Shown: positions 34,171-44,086 of the stretch, in pieces
How positions within the stretch are numbered: position 1 is the first letter of the stretch
Layout: every line of letters starts with the position of its first letter
Assembly (NCBI GenBank): GCA_905221605.1
Contig: CAJNDS010000188.1
Location: 1-64,000, forward strand
DNA from: Symbiodinium natans
Lineage: Eukaryota > Sar > Dinophyceae > Suessiales > Symbiodiniaceae
Direction: 5' to 3'
Length of the DNA stretch: 64,000 nt
Made by a program: the position numbers and the translations under genes
Notes under the pieces: generated by a model
Told to the model about the DNA's origin: nothing
What the model saw: only the letters and a program-made list of their open reading frames with translations
Databases searched by the model: none

Positions 34171-34999
34171 CATCTTTAGCATGCCACAGAAGATTGGGCT
34201 CTCCAGCAGGTGCTTCGAAAACTCGAAGATCAGCTCGACAGCCTGGAGGCCGATGTTTGCCGCGACTTGAGGTATGTCTATGGCGAAGGTTCTGGGTTTG
34301 GCAGAGCTTGACTGGAGAAAGTGCCGCGTGATGTGTCTCTGAATTTGTCGGGCATGTGGCGTCATAGTGACCACGAAGCTGGGCAGCATAGTTCTGAGAG
34401 AGGGATGACGTGGTACACTGGGCTCGGAGAAACCTGGAATGATGGGCGAGGGCCTGCGGCTAGTAGTTTTGCCGGGCATCGGTTGCAGCAAAAAGCCGAC
34501 TACCCCGCTGACATGTCGCGCAGACCCTGCCCAGCCCCTATAGAAGTCAGTCTTACCCTCGTAAAACCTAGTAAACCGTGGGCGTTGTGTTTTTTCCTCT
34601 TGGCGGCTTTGGTGCCTGAAAGCATTCTGAACCTCCCTGAGAGTTCACTACGGGGCCTACTAAAGGAGGCGCAAAGCCTGAAGCCCTGACATCACCACAA
34701 GAAAACTAGCGGGCACTAAATGGAAACATGCATGGAGTGGGGAGTTTCGGGGAGGCCTCGGTGGGGCGGGGGTGGTCGAAGTCCTTTGCATCGTCGGGTC
34801 GACTGATCTCCGTAATGTCTTCCCTTTGTGTGTGTGTGTTGCAGCAGATGAGGTGTTGGGTGTGTGGATGTCTGCATGAGTGGAGCAGATACTCATCGAT
34901 CGTTTCACTGTGAAGGTGGCGGTCGCTGCGATGCGCTCCTAGATGCCGTCGTTGTGTCTGGTTGTAGGAAATGTCTACTTTCGGGTTGTGTTTAGTCGC

Positions 35000-35032
<33 letters not shown>

Positions 35033-35377
35033 TTTTCCCCCCCTGTGCCCTTGATTCCCTATCGACACTGATCCGGACCGGCACTGTCAAGGTTTCCTGG
35101 TTCGGTCACCAGCCAGAATGAAGGGCCTTAGTCTCCCTCCCTGCCGCCAGGCTTGCTTCCTCCTGTTCCCAAGTGCAAATGCCCCTTGGGGCTCTCCGAC
35201 ACTGTGGCCTCGTAGATAAGTCTCTTCTATATACTTTGCGCCTACTCATTCGATACAAAATCATCCACACACACACTCCGCATCCTGATCACCGTAGGTG
35301 CGGATCCGCAGTCACACCCAAGCACAGCTCGATAAGGAAAAGCAATGCACGCCTCTAGACCGTAAACCCCTGAATGG
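34171..35377. other. No gene recognised; contains a poly-C run
   Basis: Short ORFs overlap on both strands. A poly-C run of about 33 bases lies at 35000-35032 and a (GT)n run at about 34828-34840. Confidence 0.4.
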
Positions 35378-35450
35378 CCCTAAACCCTAAATCCTGTCAA
35401 CCCTGAACCCTAAACCCTAAACCCTAAACCCTAAACCCTAAACCCTAAAC
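35378..35450 (-). repeat. Telomere-like array (CCCTAAA)n
   Basis: About nine units with variants near 35390-35410. Confidence 0.95.
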
Positions 35451-35570
35451 TCTCACCTTACGGCTCATGAGCAGGTAATCCTCTCGACCGTCGAGGCCAC
35501 GAGGCTTCCGCGAGTTCAGGGACTCATGAGGGCTGGGGGCCTGGCCTCTGAGCTGCTGGGTCCTACATGT

Positions 35571-35682
35571 GGGGGTTTAGATCCCCGAAACAGTAGGATC
35601 CCCTTCTAATAAGGACCCCAATAAGGTATCCCTATTCTCGGAAACCCTAAACCCCCTAAACCCTAAACCCTAAACCCTAAAC
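35571..35682 (+). mobile_element. MITE-like element, family A, copy 7, grading into CCCTAAA units
   Basis: GGGGGTTTAGATCCCCGAAA, CAGTAGGATCCCCTTCTAATAAGG and AATAAGGTATCCC fit family A. The right end TCTCGGAAACCC passes without a break into CCTAAACCCCCTAAACCC and canonical units (35642-35682). Confidence 0.75.
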
Positions 35683-35790
35683 ATATTTGAGGGGATTTGT
35701 TTTGGCCCGGCTTTTTGGCCTCTGGGCTCAGGGATGCTCTGGCGCTTCTTGTCAAGGGCCGGCAACAAGACGGATTTCCAGTGGTCTATT

Positions 35791-35912
35791 GGGTTTAGGG
35801 TTTAGGGTTTAGGGTTTAGGGTTAGGGTTTAGGGTTTAGGGTTTAGGGTTTAGGGTTTAGGGTTTAGGGTTTAGGGTTTAGGGTTTAGGGTTTAGGGTTT
35901 AGGGTTTAGGGT
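35791..35912 (+). repeat. Long telomere-like array (TTTAGGG)n
   Basis: About 17 units, with one 6-base GTTAGG slip near 35820. This is the longest 7-base array in the window. Confidence 0.97.
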
Positions 35913-36458
35913 AGAGTCTAGACTATTGGGTGGCCCCTTTGCGATAGCTCCTTGTCACGCCTGAGCCCTAGACTCCTGACTTGGGACATGCAAAGATCGG
36001 TAGAGGGACTGGGGGTTTAGCTCTTTTAGGCTTCTTGGGGGCGGCATATAGCGGACAAGGAAACCAGCTCCAAAAAGCCAATGACCGAAAGCCTTACGCT
36101 TTCGAGCTGCAAGTCTGACCGTTGTCAAGTGTGCGCATTGAGGGAATAGCCCGGCATCAGGCTTTAGGGATGGGGAACGCTGAGGGTTTGAGGTTCGGAG
36201 TGCTTTCAGAGACGAAATCAGGAATGACAGGCGCTTGGGTGCTTGCTGACATCACACTCTTCTGGGCAGTCTGTTGGATTCTGGATGGGTTTTAGATCAC
36301 TCCGGCAGGGCCCCTAAGTTTAACCAATTGGTCAACTTCTGTCCACAAAGCTGCACTGCACACACATGTCGCAGGCAAAGCAAACTCCAGCAACGGGCGC
36401 GTGCGGCGCGTAATTCATGCACGAAGCACCCAGTGGGAACCTGGTGAGACGATGGGGT

Positions 36459-36488
36459 AAAACCCTAAACCCTAAACCCTAAACCCTA
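36459..36488 (-). repeat. Telomere-like array (CCCTAAA)4
   Basis: Four units. Confidence 0.95.
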
Positions 36489-36593
36489 GATGTAAAGAGG
36501 CAGAGCTGTGTAAAGCTCAGGGCTCCGGATGTCTTGGAGCATTAATGATGGTGGTTTCCGAAAGTAGCGTAGCTTCTTCGGGTCCATATTATG

Positions 36594-36670
36594 AGTTTAG
36601 GGTTTATAGGGTTTATAGGGTTTAGGGTTTAGGGTTCCCTATGTTAGGGTTTGGCGCTTAGGGCTTAGGG
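36594..36670 (+). repeat. Degenerate TTTAGGG / TTTATAGGG patch
   Basis: GGTTTATAGGGTTTATAGGG is followed by TTTAGGG units. It is the last telomere-like patch before a gap that extends to 50.04 kb. Confidence 0.85.
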
Positions 36671-37119
36671 ATATTGTGATTTGTTCATTTTTGCACTTGC
36701 AGTTCGTCTTTCACCGGGTGTTTGCCCATGTTGCTTCTGCATGCTTCGGCAACTTGGAAACCGAGTCACCCTCATGCCTTATACCTGCTTTACCCGATGC
36801 CAGAACAGCTTGAGAGCGACGATCCGATGTAACCCTTGTTTTGACTGGATGATCGCATATTCTGGGGGAGTCCTTGCACTCTTTGTGTGTTTTTCAACGT
36901 CCTGCGTTTCCTGCTTGTCATAGACTTGACATCGACGGTGCAGCAGAAGCTGCAGGCTGTGAACCTGATGTTGCAGTCAGCGATCCGGACATTTGCTTTG
37001 AGGAGAAAATGTGCTGTTTGCTGGGCGCTGCGCATGAGTTTTCGCAAAACCGAAGCATTTTGGTTAGATTTCAGAAGTGGTTCAATATCAACGATCCTGT
37101 CAGGCAGTTTGACTGACCA

Positions 37120-38138
37120 CTATGTTTTTAAGATCTTAAGCTTGCCAAAATGTTTGTGTATTTGGTTAACCTTTTATTGTTTTACAAAAATCTGTCCGTC
37201 AACCATTTTCAGTATAACCAACCTTAGCTAGAATAGCAACAACTACTGAGCCCAAGGAAATTAAGTAAGCTAACCAAATTCAATATACGAGTTAAATTAA
37301 GTATTTCAAGCTTACGAGGCCCCAGATCCTAGGAAGAGTGGCCTGCAACATCACCCAATAAGCAAGACTTTAATTAGAGTGTCTCCCACCTAGGACGAGA
37401 CTCCTGTAACATTGCCCAAAAAGCAAGATTCCGATACTTTTCTTAAACATCTTTAGCTTAATTAACGTTGAAGTCGACAATGAAGTCAACAAACACATCA
37501 TGCTTCCCAATACTTAAGAAATTGTTGGATTTAAGTAACGCATGCAATTCGCTTACTTTACACTCTTTTCAATTATTCCTTTCCATTGGTTCATTTAAGT
37601 ACGGCTTATGATTCACTGCAAAGATTTCAGTAACCCCTTATTAAATGACTTAAGTGACCTAAATTAACTACATTCGTGTCCTTAAAAATTAATTGCGTTA
37701 GGCCGATTAGTTTCAATGATGCTTAAGGTTTCACGACAAGTAATCACAATTCGATTGAACTGACCCATCTGCGGATTAACTTCATGAGCCCTAAATGCAT
37801 CAGTTTGAACTACTTGACTCAATTATTATAATTAACCCCTCCTGCAGCACACTCAACGTATACTCACTTCATGAATTGAAATTTACTTCTTGTGAATTCT
37901 GATGCATTCTTTCAGCATGATTCATTAAAGCGGTAACCAGGTCATCAAGGTATTGTAACTTCTTTCGCGAGTAACAGAATACCTTAAACTTCTTTAATCT
38001 ACTTGCCTTTGAGGTCAACTACTTCAATGATGCTTCATTTTTGTGGTAACTAAAAGGTGCACTTTGTTTAACTTGCCTACTCTGGGGCAAATAAAGCACG
38101 GAACCGAAAACACGTCGCCTAAACTCTGACACTATGGA
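37120..38138. other. AT-rich segment with CCCAATAAGCAAGA repeats, no gene
   Basis: The segment has stops in all frames. Two related units lie at about 37345-37370 (CAACATCACCCAATAAGCAAG) and 37408-37430 (TAACATTGCCCAAAAAGCAAG). The CCCAATAAGC core resembles the unit duplicated at 3.6-4.06 kb. Confidence 0.5.
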
Positions 38139-39445
38139 CTTCCAGAATGCCAGATTTCACACATATGTAATTCTGTTTGCTTTTCAAACCCCTATTAAAT
38201 TCCAGAATTCCAGATTTGTAGGACCTATAATTCCAGATCCAGAATTCCAGAATTTTTCAAACCTGTATACTTCCGGCATCTCAGTATGCGCATGCTGCAC
38301 CCATGGCTTGTGGATCGATTTTTTCAGGAACTTGCCGTACGCGCTCCACCCTGTCTTGTGCACCGCCTGCCGCATAATGAGCGACACGCGGTCAGCATCG
38401 ATCGCGCCGCCATGTTGTGTTCGTTGCTGCCCAGTGGGGAGTCCATCAAGATGCCAAGGCGGCGACTGCTCGGAGCCACCGGCTGGCGACGATGTTGCGG
38501 ACCTTGGTCGGCGTGGGATGGTCCAGCTGGTGCCGAGCACCAGTCCTCGGTGCAAGGCTCGTCTGACCCTAGCCCCTCCGATCGTGTGGCCGATCGGGGC
38601 CAGCGTGCCCACAAGCAGATTCGGGCCGACTCCGATAAGCTGACTCATCCCACTGCACGGCCTCAGCGGCAGCGGCGTTTGACCACTGAGGTGGGACTCT
38701 TAAGCATAGGCTTGTTGCCTCTCACCGTCCGCGAGCCTGGTGAGATGGCCCTCCGGTCTCTTTCCCCCTCCTTCTCGTGGCGTCCATCTTGGTAGCCGTG
38801 TCGACCTCGGCGACGAGCTTGAGCGGCAGGTAGCGTGTCGCGCAGCCGGCGGTGGTGCGGGTGGCGGGCTGGAAGGCGCAGAGCGCCGATGTCGAGTGCT
38901 CGCCACACGAGGGCTTTGCGCGAGCGATCTATATCAGCTGTCCCTCCAGCCTCCGTTGAATGTCAGTGTCACGCGGTTACGTTTTGCTGGCTGACCTCGA
39001 AGTATTCCGCGTGCCGGGCGCCTCGATGCCGCGTAGCCGATTGTCGTATAGTCCATGCCCGCCTCGAGCCGCGAGAGGTCGCCCATGACAGCCAGCGAGC
39101 TCTCAGTGGCAGCACTGTATATCATTAACTAACTTAAGGTGTTGGCGGCGCGCGAGGGATGACGCGGGCGCGGGGCGCTCCACGATAGCAGGTCGGGAAT
39201 GTGAACAGACCTTTTTTCGCAATGCACGGACTGAACGCTGATCGCAAACGGCTGCCGTGGGCGCTGTCTTCGGCAAGTTGTTGCCCGCGGGCGAGCGGCG
39301 GGGCGAGAGGAGCTGACAGCGGAGGCACATCCAGAATTCCAGAATCTGAAAATCTTGAATTGGGGGGCCGATACAATCTAGATTTCTGGAAGGGTAGTGG
39401 GTGGCCCAAAACAATGGAATTCTGGAATTCCGGTTCTACAATGCA
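38139..39445. other. GC-rich island bordered by CCAGAATTCCAG clusters
   Basis: Both edges (about 38139-38270 and 39328-39440) carry clusters of ATTCCAGAATTCCAG-like motifs in AT-rich sequence. The interior (about 38330-39320) is GC-rich with overlapping ORFs up to 169 codons on both strands. No protein family could be named. The border clusters are partly inverse complements of each other (GGAATTCTGGAATTCC against ATTCCAGAATTCCAG, which are themselves near-palindromic). The whole could be an inserted element of about 1.3 kb or a chance GC island. Confidence 0.45.
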
Positions 39446-41064
39446 TCTAGACAATGATAAGAGTTTAATGTGATTTTTTTTGCTTGCGGTTCTCGGCGCA
39501 GTGAGTTACTGAATGACAGCAACGCATCACGATGAGAAGAACACGACGGTACCAGGACCGGTCTGCGCCACTTGGTGCGCCAACGACAGCACGTATCATC
39601 CGACGTTGGGGCAAAGTCGAGTTTGCGCAAGTCCGATTGATACACAGGTCGCTGCGCAGCTGCAAAGCCATGCAACTGGGGAAATCACAGCCTCAAAATT
39701 GCGCAGACGATCACGCAAGGAAACTTTCTCATCACATGGAAGCCATCGATTGGCAAAAAACGCTTTCAAGCCCTCCGACTTGGTGCAAAGCAAGCATCTC
39801 TTTTTTCCACACACCTTTTTTCCGCCAGCAGCTGTGTCCATGTTCGGCTCCTTGGAAGACTCGGTCCGGGGTGAGGGCCGGCTCAGCGTAGCGGCAGGCG
39901 GCTCGACCCTTCCGGGTCGGCTAGGTCGAAGAGGGCCGAAGCTTCAGCATGTGCCAGTCCCGGCATGGCGCGGGCGCGCCTGTAGCGCTGTGTGACAGAT
40001 GGACGGCAACAGAGAGTACGCTCCACCAGCTCCAGGCCCACGCAGTTTTTGCAAGGGCGCGCACTGCCGGCGGAGCTCCGAGCGCGGAGGGCGAGAAGGC
40101 GCTTGATCTGCGTGCGAAGTGCCGAGCACGCACAGGGTTTCTCCGCGCCGCCTGCAGCGAGCTCACGGTAATTAGGTGGCGTGCTTGCGCCGGAAGGCGA
40201 TGCGCGCCCTCCGCAACGTCACGCCGGACCTCAGCCGGTGCCAGCTGATTATCTGCCTCCAGTTCCAGGCGCGAGCTTGGCGGCGGTCAGCACTTGGCGG
40301 GCGCGCAAGAGTTCGCCTCGGTGTGCACGTTTTCAGACCGCTTTTCGCCGTCGCTCAGCGATTGCATATGACTGCCTGCTTTTGCATCGGAGTCGGTCGC
40401 TGGCTCGTGTAGGGCGCGCAGCTACAGAGCCCGGGCCAAAGCCCTAGACGCGCAAAAAAACGGGGATGAGCTGCTGCCAGCCATCCCCAAAGTTCATGCT
40501 ATTCTCTGCTCCAAAAACGATGCGATGTGGACGGTCGCCAAGCACGCGTGGACGCTGCCATCATAGCGCTGTCGTGAATAGCCGAGAATGCCGGGATGCG
40601 GATGTGATGGACTGGACAAACGAGCGACGGGGAAAGTCAAATTAAAAAAAAAAAAAATGTTGTGTGCTTGCGGCATCTTGCGGCGCTCTATATTTCAGAT
40701 GTTTTGACACAGCTGATGCATTGCCCGGCCATGTTGTCAAACAGGTTCAAGCTGCAAGTCACGTACGGAACAGCGTTCATTGACATTTCACTTTCGTTCC
40801 AATATTAGGCCAGTGTCACCTGAATAGGTCGCAACCTCGTGGTAGTTGGTAGCATGGCCGTCCCTGGCCCAGGCATGCCGTGAGCTGCAACGTTGAATGC
40901 GTTTATCGCATCGTAATGACATTGTTCTGTGCGGTCGAAGATGACGATGAACACAATAATTAAAGACGACAAAACGCGCAACATGTACACATCAGAAACG
41001 GTCTGCTCACCTTTGCGGAAGCCCCCCGCCAAACACACGCCAGTTGACACTAATGCTGTCTCAG
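39446..41064. other. GC-rich sequence upstream of the PDI-type gene, no firm gene
   Basis: The dense overlapping ORFs are not resolvable. A poly-A run lies near 40644-40656. The first exon or exons of the downstream gene may lie within 40941-41040, where an ATG-initiated frame stays open into the first assigned exon. Confidence 0.4.
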
Positions 41065-42009
41065 GCGTGTTGTTTGGTGTGACACTTCTGGTGGCGCAAG
41101 CGCAGCAAGCTTATGCGGAGGAGAAGGCATCGGCGAGAGTTTGCTGGGTTCAGTGGACAGATATCTACAAGCCATGTGTGAGCAAGTTTGGCAGTCGCTC
41201 GTCGTGAACCTCACGGACAGCAACTTCCAGGCCCGGCTGTCTGATTCGGGCGGCACGTCGTGCAAGTGACAAGCGTCAGCATGAAAACCAAGATATTACA
41301 GTGTGAAGGAACTTGTGGCCCGTGGCGAAAATAGGCGTGGCGGCCAAGCCGGGTTGTTTGTTGCAGCAAAGCTGTGTGTAATCAAATCAGCATCAAATGC
41401 CATGGACATGATTCAGTCAACTGAGGCCGTGGGTGGTGAAGTTCTACGCGTGCGATACTTACGGGGATGACGAGCATGTGTGAAGCAGCAATAGCTGTAT
41501 AGTTTCGTACTGTTTGGTACGTACAGCGACCTTTGCTGTCCCTCGGATCTTTACTGTTCGATTACTCACGGATGGCATCAGATTCTGATTCGAAAACGAC
41601 ACCCATGCGACTGTGCAGGCCATGGTGTGGCCATTGCAAGGTCCGTTCTTCCTGACGCCCAAAAGTAAAATTTGCCACCACATGACCGTCGGTGGCGTCG
41701 GCCAAACATTGCAAAGTTGATTGCAGATGCTGGCCCCCACCTGGGAGCAGCTCGCAAACAAGTTGGATGGCGGCAGCCTCGGCCCACAGGACGACCAAGT
41801 TTCCTTTTTCATGTCGGATTGTCAGCAAGACCAAGGTCAAGTCAACGTGGCGAAGGTGGATTGCACAGAGGCAACGTGCAATCTGCGTGCAATGTTATTC
41901 GCTGTGCCGACGGCTGTGGGAACATGATTGGCGTGGCCAGTCGCAATTCGTGGCGAACATGTTCGACGTGCATGGCTACCCGACCCTGAAGCTGATTTCG
42001 CAGGGCAGG
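41065..42009 (+). CDS. Protein disulfide isomerase-type thioredoxin-domain protein (partial gene, microexons)
   Basis: Protein disulfide isomerases make and reshuffle disulfide bonds in the ER lumen. The exons I assign are 41065-41138, 41195-41259, 41426-41449, 41619-41640, 41727 to about 41888 (possibly with one further small intron inside), and 41941-42009. Joined in phase, they give a hydrophobic signal-like stretch (VLFGVTLLVA), then VVNLTDSNF, WVVKFYA, the redox active site PWCGHCK, LAPTWEQLANKL, VNVAKVDCT and GYPTLKLI. This is the order of an a-type PDI thioredoxin domain. The conserved cis-proline is present in GYPTL. The 24-nt exon carries only WVVKFYA and the 22-nt exon only the active site. 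Donors are GT except GC after position 41888. Only one domain is seen. The start exon and exons beyond 42009 were not identified, so it could be a single-domain PDI-like protein or the first domain of a longer one. An insertion lies between LANKL and VNVAK (GGSLGPQ...), which may be an unspliced intron. Confidence 0.85.
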
Positions 42010-43946
42010 GTGTGCCCTGTTTGCATCAGCATGTCATTGCGTGCCGCCAGCATTCGGCGCTGTCACATTGTGACCGGCCGAAGTTAGACAGCATTCCCTC
42101 ATTTTTGTTGGGTTTGTGATTCTTTGTTTCCTTTTTTGGCGGCTGTTGGCAAATCTATGCCCATCGCCGGCTTTGGTTTGTAAGGTATGGCTTTTCTGGA
42201 CGCAGAAGCTTTGCCCTCGGACATGTGTCAGATCTGAACAAAATAGTTTGCTGGCGCACTGTACCATGCAGATATATTCAGATCAGGCACTCACAAATCA
42301 CCGGCCATGTGCCCATGTTAACCATTCATGCATTCTAATGAAACCCGAATCTCTATAAACCCTAGACACCGACCTTCTAAACCTGCCAGGTCTGGAGAAT
42401 TTGGAGCCTTGGGCTCTACAAGGCTGGGTCGTTTTCAGGAGTGCAAACAATGGTGGCGACCCGCTCTTGTTCTGCTAGTTAGTTTATCGCGCCGCGTGAA
42501 GATTTCAGGTTCAATGTCCAAGCTTCATGCAAGTAGCTGGCTGCATGTGCGGATCTGATTAGTGAACATATGTAGCCCGCATCCCTGTGAGCTTGGCAAG
42601 TCGAAACCAGGCTTTGCACAGAGGAAAAGCTCATGAACCATTTCAATCAAATGCGGTAGCTTAGATCATTTCAGATCCAAGCATTTGCCTTCCTCGTTTT
42701 TGATGACAGGCAAATCCTTGGTCGCAATTTCAAGCATCCAATCAATCGCAAGCAGCTCAATACACTTGCTTTACAACAACGCAGTGGTAGACAGGGTGTA
42801 TGAACATCGGTGTTTTGATTATCCCGTGGCCAATTTTGCCGTGTTCCGAGCAATTGGCTTAGGGTTGGCTTTACCGAAATGCTGCGGATGGCGTTTGTGG
42901 TTTCCCCTTTCTTTTGGATCATTTTTACTCCAAAATCTCGGTGGCAGGTCATCAAGGTCAAGACGGGGACCTGTACCCCTTTGACAGGCCGCGTTTGTGA
43001 TCTTGTGTGGCTATGAGCACTGCGTCACGTTCCAGTCACGGGCTGGGTGCGTGAAATATGCAATTAGCAGGACCAAGTCTGTCCAAGATCATGAGTTTTG
43101 TTTTTGTTTAAAGTGTTTTGGGTGGCGAGGCCGCTTTACTACCGAGTCTCAATGGTCCGTGCCTCGGATATTCCTGATCCTTGGACGGGTTGGGAGAGAA
43201 GATGCGCTGCTTTTTTTGCACGACGCTCGAAATTGCATCCGTTTGTCCGTGCGGGTTGCTTTGCTCTTGGGCCAAGTCTGTGGCCACAGTGCTCGCAAAG
43301 TACGGGCCGGGCCCCCAGCTGCTGGAACTTCGTTTGAAGCACAAAATCTCGGCGGCAGCAGATCTTGGCAAACTGCACACCAACATGATGTTTCCGACCG
43401 GCCCAGGCTGCAAATAATCGCCGTGTCGCTGATTTCGATGGGCGTGTTTGTTTGCTGCAGCCTTATGCGACGGCCCTTTCGGACAAGCCCATACTTGTTT
43501 TGAAGTCAGAACGCTGGCCCCCAGTGTCACAGCCACGGGAAACCATGACCGTCAAAGCCAAGATGCGGAGCAAACGGGACACAGAGTTTGCAAACTGGCT
43601 ATGGTTTAGGGCCTTTGGTTCTGCAATAATATGGCAACGTATTACCTTTACGGTGGTGCCGTGGATGATGAAAGTGACGATGCGCGTCTTGCCACCCTCA
43701 TCCCAACATTGTGTGTATTTCACCAGGTCCTACAGCCTGTCTAGGTCTCGACAAGTCAGCCTTGGACCTTTGAGACAATATGAACATTCGGGGGTTGCAG
43801 GAGGACAGTGAACCGATGCCCCATTGTTCGTATCAACACTAGCACTGCTTGTTTGCATCCCGAATCAAAGCTCCATGCTGTTCATTTCGTAATCGAAAAG
43901 ACCGCATTGCTTCCTTGATCTGGTGTTGTTTGGACGGAATCTGCGG
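42010..43946. other. Region downstream of the PDI-type exons, further exons possible
   Basis: Open frames exist on both strands but none could be joined confidently to the thioredoxin domain. A repeated motif, AAAATCTCGG followed by TGGCAG or CGGCAG, lies at 42933 and 43341 and could mark exon or intron ends. Confidence 0.4.
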
Positions 43947-43971
43947 CTTTCGCTTTCGCTTTCGCTTTCGC
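43947..43971 (-). repeat. (GCGAAA)4 microsatellite, probable LINE 3' tail
   Basis: Four tandem CTTTCG units on the plus strand lie about 115 bp beyond the ORF2 stop. LINEs of several clades end in short tandem repeats rather than poly-A, so this is a likely end point. Confidence 0.6.
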
Positions 43972-44086
43972 CCGTTCGGGTCCACGTGAAACATTACAAG
44001 CGTCAGACTGTTCCTGCTGCTAGTGGACCACGGTCCTATAAGGACATGGGGAATGGGGGCGTGCTTGAGTGTTGGCACGATTCGGT

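Noticed and set aside
10935-36670. Chromosome end (true telomere)
   Set aside because: Arrays are short, in both orientations and separated by unique sequence, and unrelated sequence continues on both sides.
40021-40080. CCCH zinc finger (FCKGAHC-like)
   Set aside because: Cysteine spacing does not match CCCH fingers and the frame stops soon after.
41672-41989. 105-codon frame overlapping the PDI exons
   Set aside because: It is an out-of-frame shadow; the conserved thioredoxin motifs are in a different frame.
42795-42809. Microexon GGTGTATGAACATCG reading VYEH after the thioredoxin domain
   Set aside because: It lies between CAG and GT and fits the expected sequence loosely, but the phase does not match the donor at 42010 without a non-standard site.
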